A stretch of 24,320 nucleotides of DNA from an uncultured Bacteroidales bacterium (GTDB taxonomy: Bacteria > Bacteroidota > Bacteroidia > Bacteroidales > UBA932). The notes under the pieces were generated by a model that saw nothing but the letters and a program-made list of their open reading frames with translations, was not told where the DNA came from and ran no database searches. Positions within the stretch are counted from its first letter, which is position 1. Each line of letters opens with the position of its first letter. Positions 6,403-14,998 of the stretch are shown here, one piece after another. The stretch is from the NCBI GenBank assembly GCA_937901105.1, contig CALCHD010000247.1, forward strand, positions 1 to 24,320, given 5' to 3'. The translations under genes and the position numbers were made by a program.

Positions 6403-8760
6403 CTAGAACCCGAAATAGTTCTCCTCGGCAGCCTGCTGCTGTGCCGCCATGTCCTCGTCGCTGCCGTCGCAGTTAAGGTTGAGGCTGAAGCCTTGCGGCG
6501 CTACAAACTGGTCATATACAGTTACACCAAGCGTACCATCCTCAATAACCTTCTTCATAAAGATACCCCAGATTGGAAGGGCCATGTTTGAACCGCCACC
6601 CAATGCAAGGCTGTTGAAATGCACCTGCCTGTCCTCTGCTCCTACCCAAACACCGGCAGTAAGTTTAGGGGTGTAGCCAATGAACCAGCCGTCAGACTGG
6701 TCGTTGGTGGTACCGGTCTTGCCGGCCACTTCTCCCTCACGCATATATTTGCTTCTGATTCTGGCGGCTGTACCTTCGTTAACCACACCTTTCATAAGGT
6801 TTACCATCAGGTATGCTGTCTGCTCACTTATTGCCTCCCTGCGGCGAGGTGTGAAGGTTGCAAGCACGTTGCCCATCTTGTCCTCAATTCTGGTTACATA
6901 AACCGGTTCAGCATATACTCCCCTGCCAGGGAATGTATTGAAAGCAGACACCATCTGGTATACAGGCACGTCTGCAGATCCAACGCACAATGACTCTACC
7001 GGATCAAGCCAGCATTTCACACCCATCGTATGGGCCATGTCAACCAGCGCCTTTGGGCCAAACTGCTTCATAAGGAATGCCGAGATATTGTTTGAGCTCT
7101 TTGTCAAGCCCCATTTCAAGGTTACGGTCTTTCCAATCCACTCATCCTTGTCTGTACTTTTTGGAGTCCAGATATCCTCACCTATCACAAATGACTGCGG
7201 CACATTCACCACTTTGTCACAAGGGGTGTAGCCACCCTGCATTGCCAATGTATACAGGAATGGCTTGAAGGTTGAACCCACCTGGCGTTTACCCTGTCTT
7301 ACCTGGTCGTACTTGAAGTATCTGTAGTTGCCGCTGCCAACATATGCCCTCACATAGCCGCTGCCAGGCTCCATTGCCATGAATCCGGCTCTCAAGAATG
7401 ACTTGTAGTACCTGATTGAATCATTAGGGGTCATCACTGTATCTACGTACCCCTTGTCGTTCCATGCAAATACCCTCATTGGCACAGGTGTCTCAAAGCT
7501 CTTGAGTATCTCTTCATCTGTAGCGTTGTCCTTCTTCATTGAACGGTAGCGGTCGCTCCATCTGCGGGCCTGCCTCATTATAGACTCAATCACATTCTTT
7601 GGAACATCATTGGCAAAAGGCCTGTTGTTCTTCCAGCGGAGCTCGCGGTTGAACTGTTTCTGCAGATCCTTGCCCAGATGCTCTGCCACTGCCTCCTCTG
7701 CATACTGCTGCATCTTGGCATTGATTGGGGTATATATCTTAAGGCCGTCCTTATCCAGGTTGTACTTGGTTCCGTCAGGCTTGAGGTTCTTGTTCAGCCA
7801 GCCGTAGAACGGATCATCCATCCACGCAATTGAATCTGCCCTGTAGTCCTCCACATTATTATAGTTCTTCCTCTGCGGCTCCTTTGCATTCATCACACGC
7901 TTGATCATATCTCGGAAATGAGGTGCCAGGCCGGAGTTGTGGTCCTGTCGGGAGTAAGAAAGGGTAATTGGGAGTGCCCTCAAGGAATCCCTCTCCTCCT
8001 TGGTTATGTATCCGTACTTGCACATCTGCCCAATGACATGATTGCGGCGCACAAGGGATTTCTCCGGATTGCGTACAGGGTTATAGCGGGTTGGCATGTT
8101 CACCATACCCACAAGAAGTGCACTCTCCTCAACATTGAGCTCTATAGGGAGCTTGCCAAAGAAGGTCTGCGACGCCGCCTTTATACCATATGCGTTGCTG
8201 CCAAAGAACACTGTATTCATATACATGCTCAATATCTCCTGCTTGGTGTAGTTCCTCTCAAGCTTAACAGCGGTGATCCACTCCTTGAACTTGTTGGTTC
8301 CAAGTACAAAATATTTGGCTCCCGGTATTTTTGATTTCACTGTATCCCTTGGGAAAAGCGATTTTGCAAGCTGCTGGGTAAGGGTGCTTCCTCCGCCGCC
8401 GGAGGTTCTGTTGCCCATAAGGAAAGACTTCACCACCACGCGGGCCAAGCTCCTGGCATCAATTCCGCTATGGCTGTAGAAGCGCACATCCTCCGTTGCC
8501 ACAATCGCATCCTTGAGGGGCTGCGAAAGTTCATCAAAAGTTACATATGAACGGTTCTCTATATGGAAGGTATTTATCACCGTACCGTCTTCAGAAATGA
8601 TCTGTGTTGCAAGGTTGCTCTTTGGATCCTCCAGCTCCTCAAATGAGGGAATATCGGCAAAAATGCCTACACAAAGCAGCGCAAAAAGCACCATCAGCAC
8701 AGGTGAGAATGCCAAGATCCACAGCCATTTGACAAATCTTTTTTTATTTTTTATTTCCAT
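6403..8760 (-). CDS. mrcA: Class A penicillin-binding protein (PBP1A-like)
   Basis: This bifunctional wall synthase polymerises lipid II (GT51 domain) and cross-links stem peptides (transpeptidase) on the periplasmic face. Counting from ATG 8760 (785 residues), a membrane anchor spans about 12-34. The glycosyltransferase domain shows ATEDVRFYSHSGID with catalytic Glu90 and GGSTLTQQLAK (about 123-133). The transpeptidase shows SxxK as STFK (Ser496, Lys499), SxN in SSNN (about 555-558), and KTGT (681-684). A longer frame beginning at TTG 8805 is rejected because it runs through the -7 box and the ATG gives a normal cytosolic tail (MEIKNKKR) before the anchor. It is divergent from topA, and ddl and prmC follow. 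Confidence 0.95.
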   Translation of the reverse strand: MEIKNKKRFVKWLWILAFSPVLMVLFALLCVGIFADIPSFEELEDPKSNLATQIISEDGTVINTFHIENRSYVTFDELSQPLKDAIVATEDVRFYSHSGIDARSLARVVVKSFLMGNRTSGGGGSTLTQQLAKSLFPRDTVKSKIPGAKYFVLGTNKFKEWITAVKLERNYTKQEILSMYMNTVFFGSNAYGIKAASQTFFGKLPIELNVEESALLVGMVNMPTRYNPVRNPEKSLVRRNHVIGQMCKYGYITKEERDSLRALPITLSYSRQDHNSGLAPHFRDMIKRVMNAKEPQRKNYNNVEDYRADSIAWMDDPFYGWLNKNLKPDGTKYNLDKDGLKIYTPINAKMQQYAEEAVAEHLGKDLQKQFNRELRWKNNRPFANDVPKNVIESIMRQARRWSDRYRSMKKDNATDEEILKSFETPVPMRVFAWNDKGYVDTVMTPNDSIRYYKSFLRAGFMAMEPGSGYVRAYVGSGNYRYFKYDQVRQGKRQVGSTFKPFLYTLAMQGGYTPCDKVVNVPQSFVIGEDIWTPKSTDKDEWIGKTVTLKWGLTKSSNNISAFLMKQFGPKALVDMAHTMGVKCWLDPVESLCVGSADVPVYQMVSAFNTFPGRGVYAEPVYVTRIEDKMGNVLATFTPRRREAISEQTAYLMVNLMKGVVNEGTAARIRSKYMREGEVAGKTGTTNDQSDGWFIGYTPKLTAGVWVGAEDRQVHFNSLALGGGSNMALPIWGIFMKKVIEDGTLGVTVYDQFVAPQGFSLNLNCDGSDEDMAAQQQAAEENYFGF

Positions 8761-8802
8761 AACTTTTCTCCCGACAGTTTGTTGTAAAACATCCAATTTT
8801 GG

Positions 8803-8810
8803 CAAAATTA
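8803..8810 (-). promoter_or_regulatory. -7 box for mrcA
   Basis: On the minus strand TAATTTTG matches TAnnTTTG and lies about 43 nt before the mrcA ATG. No clear TTTG -33 box is found at the right distance, so the assignment is moderate. Confidence 0.45.
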
Positions 8811-8820
8811 CTAATAAAAA

Positions 8821-8853
8821 TTTGGTTTTTAACCTACTTTATGTCTTACTTTG
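8821..8853 (+). promoter_or_regulatory. Promoter for topA
   Basis: TTTG (8821-8824), a 21-nt spacer and TTACTTTG (8846-8853, one mismatch to TAnnTTTG) precede topA. Because the -7 box overlaps a TTG at 8851, that TTG cannot be the start; ATG 8878 fits. Confidence 0.55.
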
Positions 8854-8877
8854 CAAATTCATGGAAATAAGTATGTA

Positions 8878-11196
8878 ATGGGAGAGAATCTAGTAATTGT
8901 GGAGTCGCCTGCAAAGGCAAAGAAAATAGAAAAGTTCCTTGGAAAAGGGTTTACTGTAAAGTCCAGCTTCGGACATATCAGAGATCTTGAGAAGAAAAAT
9001 CTTGGCATTAATATAACTGGCGGCTTTGAGCCCAACTATGAGGTTTCATCAGACAAGAAGGCTGTAGTTGAGGAGCTGAAAAAGCTTGCAAAGAATGCAC
9101 AGATGGTGTGGCTTGCATCCGACCCCGACCGCGAGGGAGAGGCAATTGCATGGCACCTGTTCCACACTCTCAATCTTAAGGAGGAAAACACCAAGCGTAT
9201 TGTTTTCCAAGAGATTACCAAAGATGCTATCCTTAACGCCGTAGAAAATCCACGTTCTATAGACAATAACCTTGTAATGGCCCAGCAGGCACGCCGCGTG
9301 CTTGACAGGCTTGTAGGCTTTGAGCTCTCCCCTATCCTGTGGAAAAAGGTTGCCCCAAAGCTTTCAGCCGGCCGTGTGCAGTCTGTAGCTGTAAGGCTGA
9401 TTGTTGAGCGCGAGAGGGAGATCATGGCTTTTGACTCTACCCCTTATTTCAGAGTTAACGGAGTTTTCCACCCTGCAAGCGCAAAGAAGAGCGTAAAGGT
9501 TAACGGAACCCTAAATGCCAGATTCAGCAATGCACAGCAGGCACTTGCCTTCATTGAGAAATGCAACGGCGCCGCTTTTGCCATTGAAGGCATTGAGAAA
9601 AAGAGCATCTCCAGAACACCGGCTCCCCCATTCACAACTTCAGCGCTCCAGCAGGAGGCAGCCCGCAAGCTGGGCTTCTCTGTTTCACAGACAATGAGGA
9701 TTGCGCAGAAGCTGTATGAGGACGGACTTATTACATATATGCGTACCGACTCCACCAACCTCTCAAGCCTTGCAATCAACACTATCAAGCAGGTGGTTAC
9801 AGAGAACTTTGGTGCAGAGTATTCAAAGGTAAGGGCATACAAGACCAAGGCCAAAGGGGCACAGGAGGCCCACGAGGCAATCAGGCCTACCTTCCCTGCA
9901 AACATGACCATTGAGGGTACAGCGCAGGAGAAAAAGCTTTACGAGCTTATCTGGAAAAGGGCTGTTGCCAGCCAGATGGCAGACGCAGAGCTTGAGAAGA
10001 CCGAGATTACTATTGGAAGCGGCAGCATTGCAGAGAAGTTCATCTCACAGGGTGAGCAGGTTGTATTTGACGGCTTCCTCAAACTATATATAGAAGGGAA
10101 GGATGACGAGGATCTTGAGAACGAGACACAGGTTCTCCCTGTCCTTGCAGACAACGAGTCTATGGAGCAGCTTGAGATTACAGCAACCGAGCGCTTCACC
10201 CAGAAACCTCCACGCTACTCGGAGGCAAGCCTTGTAAAGAAACTTGAAGAGCTGGGCATCGGACGCCCTTCTACATACGCACCTACAATCTCAACCATCA
10301 CCCAGAAGAGGGGCTATATCCTTATTGACAGCCGCGAGGGTGTTGAGAGGGAGTACACACAGATTCTCCTTAAAGGGGGCAAGATTACCACACAGGCCAA
10401 GAAGGAGATTACCGGTGCAGAGAAAAAGAAGCTGTTCCCGCAGGATATTGGAATACTTGTAACAGATTTCTTGGGCAAGAACTTTGAGAATATTCTCGAC
10501 TACGGCTTTACAGCAAAAGTTGAGGAGGATTTTGACCAGATTGCAGCCGGCAAGCTTGTATGGAACAAGGTGATTGAGTCATTCTACACCCCGTTCCACG
10601 CACAGGTAGACCAGACACTTCAGGAGAGCACCCACACCAACGCAGAGAGGGTATTGGGTACAGATCCTGAAACCGGCAAGCCTATGACTGTACGCCTTGG
10701 CAAGTTCGGGCCTCTTGTACAGAAAGGTACAAATGATGATCCCGACAAACAGTTTGCCTCACTCCAGAAAGGACAGCTGATTGAGTCAATCACCCTTGAG
10801 GAGGCATTGAAGCTGTTTGAGCTTCCACGCACTATAGGCGAAAAGGACGGCAAGGTGATTGTTGCCGCAATCGGACGCTTTGGCCCATATATCAGACATG
10901 ACGGCAAGTTCATCTCCCTAGGCAAGGACCACGATCCCCGCACTGTTTCTCTTGAGACAGCCATTGCACTTATTGAGGAGCACGCAAAAAAAGAGGCGGA
11001 GAAGTTCATCGCCCACTTTGAGGCAGAGGACATCCAGGTTCTTAACGGACGCTTTGGAGCATACATAAAGCACGCCGGCGAGAACTACAAGATTCCTAAA
11101 GGAACTGATGCCAAGACCTTGGATGCTGCAGCATGCTTGGAAATTATAAGCAGTTCCAAACCGTCGGGAAGCAAGTCAAAAAAGGCAAAGAAATAG
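8878..11196 (+). CDS. topA: DNA topoisomerase I (type IA)
   Basis: TopA relaxes negative supercoils by nicking one strand through a 5'-phosphotyrosine link. The 772-residue product begins MGENLVIVESPAKAKKI, the first Toprim strand with its conserved Glu. It then shows SDPDREGEAIAWHL (the Toprim DxD acidic pair), LSAGRVQSVA, and the active-site Tyr at about 287 in LITYMRTDSTNLS. The C-terminus lacks the four-Cys zinc fingers of the E. coli enzyme. Instead it carries at least three Toprim C-terminal repeats (KFGPLVQKG, RFGPYIRHDGK, RFGAYIKHAGENYKI) and a Lys-rich tail, the usual Bacteroidota architecture. It is transcribed alone, divergent from mrcA and closed by a terminator. Confidence 0.97.
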   Translation: MGENLVIVESPAKAKKIEKFLGKGFTVKSSFGHIRDLEKKNLGINITGGFEPNYEVSSDKKAVVEELKKLAKNAQMVWLASDPDREGEAIAWHLFHTLNLKEENTKRIVFQEITKDAILNAVENPRSIDNNLVMAQQARRVLDRLVGFELSPILWKKVAPKLSAGRVQSVAVRLIVEREREIMAFDSTPYFRVNGVFHPASAKKSVKVNGTLNARFSNAQQALAFIEKCNGAAFAIEGIEKKSISRTPAPPFTTSALQQEAARKLGFSVSQTMRIAQKLYEDGLITYMRTDSTNLSSLAINTIKQVVTENFGAEYSKVRAYKTKAKGAQEAHEAIRPTFPANMTIEGTAQEKKLYELIWKRAVASQMADAELEKTEITIGSGSIAEKFISQGEQVVFDGFLKLYIEGKDDEDLENETQVLPVLADNESMEQLEITATERFTQKPPRYSEASLVKKLEELGIGRPSTYAPTISTITQKRGYILIDSREGVEREYTQILLKGGKITTQAKKEITGAEKKKLFPQDIGILVTDFLGKNFENILDYGFTAKVEEDFDQIAAGKLVWNKVIESFYTPFHAQVDQTLQESTHTNAERVLGTDPETGKPMTVRLGKFGPLVQKGTNDDPDKQFASLQKGQLIESITLEEALKLFELPRTIGEKDGKVIVAAIGRFGPYIRHDGKFISLGKDHDPRTVSLETAIALIEEHAKKEAEKFIAHFEAEDIQVLNGRFGAYIKHAGENYKIPKGTDAKTLDAAACLEIISSSKPSGSKSKKAKK

Positions 11197-11219
11197 GGAT
11201 TTACAGCATTTTTTATAGC

Positions 11220-11257
11220 AGGAGGCAGCTGATTTCAGTCTGCCTCCTTTCTATTTT
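11220..11257 (+). terminator. Terminator after topA
   Basis: A 9-bp perfect stem (AGGAGGCAG at 11220-11228 with CTGCCTCCT at 11240-11248), extended inside by CTGA/TCAG, is followed by TTCTATTTT. Confidence 0.85.
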
Positions 11258-11271
11258 GTAAAAATTTTTTA

Positions 11272-11279
11272 TAATTTTG
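11272..11279 (+). promoter_or_regulatory. -7 box for the Lrp/AsnC regulator
   Basis: TAATTTTG matches TAnnTTTG 28 nt before the ATG at 11308. The nearest TTTG upstream (11255-11258) is only 13 nt away, so the -33 element is unclear. Confidence 0.4.
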
Positions 11280-11307
11280 TAAGGATAACTAACAAATCGT
11301 TACAAAA

Positions 11308-11805
11308 ATGCTTAAACACCAGATAGACGAGATTGACCAGAAGATACTTTCTTTCCTGGTAAAGAATGCAAGAATGCCTTTCTTGGAGATTGCAAGAGAG
11401 TGCGGAGTTTCCGGCGCAGCCATCCACCAGCGCGTAAAAAAGATGGAAGCCCTGGGAATCATTACGGGGTCAAGGCTTTTGGTAAAGCCGCAGACGCTGG
11501 GCCTTAATGTATGTGCCTTTGTGGAGGTGAGCCTATCTGAAGCAAACAAATACCCGGAGGTTATCGATTGCCTTAAACAGATTTCAGAGGTTGTTGAGTG
11601 CCACTTTGTTACCGGCAAGCACTCTTTGCTTTTAAAGATCTACTGCACCAACCACGACCACTTGATGGAGATTCTCATCAATACAATACAGAATATCCCT
11701 GGCGTATTGCAGACAGAGACAATGGTATCATTGGACCAGGCAATTGAGAGACAGGTATGGGTAAAGAGCTACCCCAACAAGAAAGTGGGAGTGAAGAAGA
11801 AATAG
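11308..11805 (+). CDS. Lrp/AsnC family transcriptional regulator
   Basis: This 165-residue DNA-binding protein has an N-terminal winged helix-turn-helix (about 5-60: IDEIDQKILSFLVKNARMPFLEIARECGVSGAAIHQRVKKMEALGII, read in parts). A C-terminal RAM/ligand domain follows (about 68-145: VCAFVEVSL, ECHFVTGKHSLLLKIYC, TMVSLDQ). Family members form dimers to octamers and respond to amino acids; the ligand here is unknown. It has its own -7 box just past the topA terminator, so it is probably monocistronic. The basic tail (NKKVGVKKK) is a little unusual. It ends 1 bp from the convergent ispD gene, with no visible terminator between them, so read-through antisense is possible. Confidence 0.93.
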   Translation: MLKHQIDEIDQKILSFLVKNARMPFLEIARECGVSGAAIHQRVKKMEALGIITGSRLLVKPQTLGLNVCAFVEVSLSEANKYPEVIDCLKQISEVVECHFVTGKHSLLLKIYCTNHDHLMEILINTIQNIPGVLQTETMVSLDQAIERQVWVKSYPNKKVGVKKK

Positions 11806-11806
11806 C

Positions 11807-12523
11807 CTATCCCTCCTGCTCTGCAAGAGACATAAATATTCTGGCCATCGTCAAGTCTTCGGGAGTTGTAAGCTTTATGTTGAAGCGGCTCCCTTCAGAG
11901 GTGGCAACCTTATATCCGCTGCTCTCCACAACAGATGCATCATCTGTAAATGCTGGAGAGTACGGTTTTTTATAGCACTCCTTCAGTATTGTTGAATCAA
12001 ATACCTGTGGAGTCTGCACAAACATATACTCGTCCCTGTTTACAGTATGCGAACCGTCCGGCATGCCGTCTGCACCATAGGTGTATTTCCTCATAGATTC
12101 AATTGACGGCATTACGGGGATTACTCCCGCCACCTTATTTTTTGCAAAGTCAAATTCCAGCAGACTCTCCAGCATCTTGCGCGGCACAAACGGCCTCACT
12201 CCGTCATGGACTGCCACTGTTGCACCGTCGGGAACATACTCCAGGGCATTCTTCACTGAATGGAACCTGGTGATGCCTCCGGAGACAATGATGTGCTTGA
12301 ACCACAGGTTGTGCTCAAAGCAATAGTTCCTCCAGTATTCCTTGTAATCTTCCGGAAGGGTTATGATGAGGCTGGCCTGCGGATACCACTGCCTGAACAT
12401 CTCAATTGTACGCAGCAGTACCGGTTTTCCCTCAAGTTCAAGGAACTGCTTGGCAGTTGTCCCGCCCATTCTGCGGCCTACTCCTCCCGCTGTTATAATT
12501 ACATAAATGCTGCTGGTGCCCAT
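11807..12523 (-). CDS. ispD: 2-C-methyl-D-erythritol 4-phosphate cytidylyltransferase
   Basis: IspD transfers CMP from CTP to MEP, the third step of the non-mevalonate isoprenoid pathway, which supplies undecaprenyl carrier and quinone side chains. The 238-residue product shows the nucleotide loop AGGVGRRMGG, KQFLELEGKPVL, the substrate region VHDGVRPFVP, and TDDASVVE near the C-terminus. Length is typical. The start is ATG 12523, behind a -7 box at 12562-12569. It is divergent from the mreB cluster. Confidence 0.94.
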   Translation of the reverse strand: MGTSSIYVIITAGGVGRRMGGTTAKQFLELEGKPVLLRTIEMFRQWYPQASLIITLPEDYKEYWRNYCFEHNLWFKHIIVSGGITRFHSVKNALEYVPDGATVAVHDGVRPFVPRKMLESLLEFDFAKNKVAGVIPVMPSIESMRKYTYGADGMPDGSHTVNRDEYMFVQTPQVFDSTILKECYKKPYSPAFTDDASVVESSGYKVATSEGSRFNIKLTTPEDLTMARIFMSLAEQEG

Positions 12524-12561
12524 TGTTGCTTGTGTTTGGTATTATGTAATGAATTTGCGTA

Positions 12562-12569
12562 CAAATATA
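12562..12569 (-). promoter_or_regulatory. -7 box for ispD
   Basis: On the minus strand TATATTTG matches TAnnTTTG about 38 nt before the ispD start. No clear TTTG -33 box is seen. The mreB promoter must also lie in this 120-bp AT-rich gap, but I could not place it convincingly. Confidence 0.45.
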
Positions 12570-12644
12570 CATAAATTATAGTGTATTTTTTTGTAATTTT
12601 ACCCCTCTATAATGAGTGTTGGAAACACTTTAAAAAACTTATTT

Positions 12645-13664
12645 ATGGCATTTTCATTTTTGACACAGGAACTGGCTATTGACTTGGGTACAGCCAACAC
12701 CGTAATCCTTATGAATGACAAGATTGTGGTGGATGAACCATCCATTGTTGCAATTGACCAGAATACAAATAAACCGGTAGCATTCGGCCACAAGGCAAGG
12801 ATGATGCACGGAAGGACACATCCCAACATCAAGACTATCCGCCCGCTCAAGGACGGTGTGATTGCAGACTTCAACGCTGCAGAGATGATGATCAGGGGAT
12901 TTGTGAAGATGATCAACAACAAGCGTTCCCTTTTCAGCCCAAGCCTTAAGATGGTTGTATGTATTCCGTCGGGAAGCACAGAGGTTGAGATAAGGGCGGT
13001 GCGCGACTCTTCAGAGCATGCAGGCGGCAGGGATGTGTATATCATCTACGAACCTATGGCTGCAGCTCTTGGCATAGGCCTTGACGTTGAGGCCCCTACC
13101 GGCCATATGGTTGTGGATATTGGAGGCGGCACAACAGAGATTGCAGTGATTTCACTTGGAGGCATTGTGTGCAAGGAGAGCATCAGGGTTGCCGGTGATG
13201 TGTTCACTTCAGAGATCCAGCAGTACATGCGCCAGCAGCACAACATCAAGATTGGCGAGATTACAGCAGAACTGATCAAGATCAATGCAGGTTCCGCACT
13301 TACAGATCTTGAGGACGGACCGGAGCCATACCTGGTAAAAGGCCCTAACCTTATGACAGCACATCCTGTTGAGGTGTCTGTAACGCCACAGGAGATTGCC
13401 CACTGCCTTGACAAGTCTCTTGCCAAGATTGAGGCAGCAGTGCTTTCGGTACTTGAGCAGACTCCACCGGAGCTTTATTCAGATATCGTTGACAGGGGCA
13501 TCTTCCTTTCTGGCGGCGGAGCCCTCATCAAAGGCCTTGACAAGAGGCTGCAGGACAAGATCAACATTCCGTTCCATATTGCAGAGGATCCGCTTCGTGC
13601 GGTTGCAAGAGGAACCAGCATAGCGCTGAAAAAAGCTGACAAGCTTACATTCCTAATGAGATAA
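12645..13664 (+). CDS. mreB: Rod-shape actin homologue MreB
   Basis: MreB polymerises on the inner face of the membrane and guides lateral wall synthesis. Counting from ATG 12645 (339 residues), the actin-fold motifs are DLGTANT near the start (phosphate 1, about 13-19), VVDIGGGTTEIAVISLGG (phosphate 2, about 156-173), and FLSGGGALIKGL (adenosine motif) near the C-terminus. An in-frame ATG at 12612 would add 11 residues (MSVGNTLKNLF). I prefer 12645 because MAFSFLTQELAIDLGT matches the usual MreB start, though the upstream start is possible. It heads a five-gene run; mreC starts 5 bp after the stop. Confidence 0.96.
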   Translation: MAFSFLTQELAIDLGTANTVILMNDKIVVDEPSIVAIDQNTNKPVAFGHKARMMHGRTHPNIKTIRPLKDGVIADFNAAEMMIRGFVKMINNKRSLFSPSLKMVVCIPSGSTEVEIRAVRDSSEHAGGRDVYIIYEPMAAALGIGLDVEAPTGHMVVDIGGGTTEIAVISLGGIVCKESIRVAGDVFTSEIQQYMRQQHNIKIGEITAELIKINAGSALTDLEDGPEPYLVKGPNLMTAHPVEVSVTPQEIAHCLDKSLAKIEAAVLSVLEQTPPELYSDIVDRGIFLSGGGALIKGLDKRLQDKINIPFHIAEDPLRAVARGTSIALKKADKLTFLMR

Positions 13665-13669
13665 GATAA

Positions 13670-14479
13670 ATGAGAATACCTCCTTCATTGCTTCTGGGAT
13701 TGGGGAGGTTTCTCCTTTTTATCCTATTGGAGGCCGCCTGCATATACATGGTGAGCCACAATGGGATAGCGCAGAGATACAGGCTTGTAGGAAAGCTGCG
13801 TGAGGTTCAGGGATTTTTTTGGGAGAAGTATGCAGCCATTACTGAATACTCGTCTCTGAAGCAGATCAACGGGCAGCTCGCCCAAGAGAATGCACTCCTT
13901 ATGCACCAGCTCTACAGCAAGGAGAACGACACTACGCAATCCCCTGCACAAAAGCAGCCATTTTCATTCATCAGTGCCAAAGTTGTACGCAATACCACCG
14001 GTTCTGCGCACAACTACCTCATTATTGACAAGGGTTCAAAAGACGGTATTGAGGAGGATATGGGTGTGATTACCCCTATGGGAACTGTCGGGATTACAAG
14101 AGCGGTGAGCGAACACTATTCGTATGTGCTCTCATTCCTCAACACAAGCCAGCAGGTAAGCGCCAAAATAGGAAAGAGTGAGACATTCGGCCCCTTGAGC
14201 TGGAATCCCAACCGTCCCTCAATGGCCATTCTGGAAGAGATTCCACAGCATCTTGAGATTAACCGCAATGATACAATATACACCAGCGGATACTCTTCAT
14301 TCTACCCCCCTGATATCCCGATTGGGGTGGTGGAAGACTCACGTCTGGTAAACGGAGTGCACCTGAACCTGGATGTAAGGCTGCTGCAGGATTTCAGGAG
14401 CCTAAACCATGTTATGGTAGTAAGAAACAACAACAAAGAAGAGCTTGAGAAACTGATTAACGGGGCAAAGGCAAAATGA
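13670..14479 (+). CDS. mreC: Rod-shape determining protein MreC
   Basis: MreC is a bitopic scaffold linking MreB filaments to PBP2 in the periplasm. The 269-residue product has one N-terminal membrane segment (about 7-28), then a helical, Gln/Glu-rich region (about 45-85) fitting the dimerising coiled coil. A beta-rich C-terminal domain follows (about 100-255: VVRNTTGSAHNYLIIDKGSKDGI, read in parts, then IYTSGYSSFYPPDIPIG). The pattern of two small beta-barrels is known for the family. Its stop overlaps the mreD start by 4 bp (ATGA), so translation is coupled. Confidence 0.94.
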   Translation: MRIPPSLLLGLGRFLLFILLEAACIYMVSHNGIAQRYRLVGKLREVQGFFWEKYAAITEYSSLKQINGQLAQENALLMHQLYSKENDTTQSPAQKQPFSFISAKVVRNTTGSAHNYLIIDKGSKDGIEEDMGVITPMGTVGITRAVSEHYSYVLSFLNTSQQVSAKIGKSETFGPLSWNPNRPSMAILEEIPQHLEINRNDTIYTSGYSSFYPPDIPIGVVEDSRLVNGVHLNLDVRLLQDFRSLNHVMVVRNNNKEELEKLINGAKAK

Positions 14480-14997
14480 ACAATATCATAAAATATATAA
14501 CCCTTGGGGCAATAATGGTCTTTTGCCAGATTCTGGTAAGCGAGTACGTGAACATCTGGGCCGTGCTCTACATTGCCGTATTCCCCCAGTTCATTATACT
14601 GCTGCCGCCCACAATTAACAAGTCTGCATATATGCTCATCGCCTTTGCTCTGGGATTGAGCATAGACCTTCTGGCAGATGGGGTTATGGGGCTCAACGCC
14701 GCTGCCCTAACAGCCATGGCATACTTCAGAGGCCCTATAATCAAGCTTGTGATTCCAAAGGCCAGCTTTGAGAGCTACGAGAACAACCCAATCATCCCCC
14801 GTACCGTTGAGCCGCACAAGCTTGCCCTGTTGAGCGGGCTCATGCTTGCTGTGTTTTTTACAGTTTATGTACTGCTAGACTCCGCAGCTTCATTCTCCTT
14901 CTGGTATACAGTTCTGAAGATTGTCCTTTGCGTTACAGTAAACAGCATAATAACATTCGTCTGCAACATAGTGCTGATGGATAAAATCTTCAGATAG
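14476..14997 (+). CDS. mreD: Rod-shape determining protein MreD
   Basis: This 173-residue integral membrane protein has about five hydrophobic segments (near 5-22, 27-45, 52-75, 113-130 and 138-165) and short charged loops. MreD partners MreC in the elongation complex; sequence conservation in the family is low and position between mreC and mrdA is the strongest evidence. It overlaps mreC by 4 bp, and mrdA starts 1 bp after its stop. Confidence 0.88.
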   Translation: MNNIIKYITLGAIMVFCQILVSEYVNIWAVLYIAVFPQFIILLPPTINKSAYMLIAFALGLSIDLLADGVMGLNAAALTAMAYFRGPIIKLVIPKASFESYENNPIIPRTVEPHKLALLSGLMLAVFFTVYVLLDSAASFSFWYTVLKIVLCVTVNSIITFVCNIVLMDKIFR

Positions 14998-14998
14998 C

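Noticed and set aside
8761..8805. Upstream TTG start for mrcA adding 15 residues
   Set aside because: It overlaps the -7 box, and the ATG at 8760 gives a normal N-terminus.
8851..8877. Upstream TTG start for topA adding 9 residues
   Set aside because: It lies in the predicted -7 box; MGENLVIVESPAKAKK from 8878 is the standard TopA start.
10488..11193. Missing zinc fingers at the TopA C-terminus as a truncation
   Set aside because: The Toprim C-terminal repeats replace them, a normal architecture in this phylum.
12615..12629. Small perfect hairpin (AGTGTT-GGA-AACACT) just before mreB
   Set aside because: Only 6 bp, weak, and within the possible 5' extension of mreB; no regulatory claim is supported.
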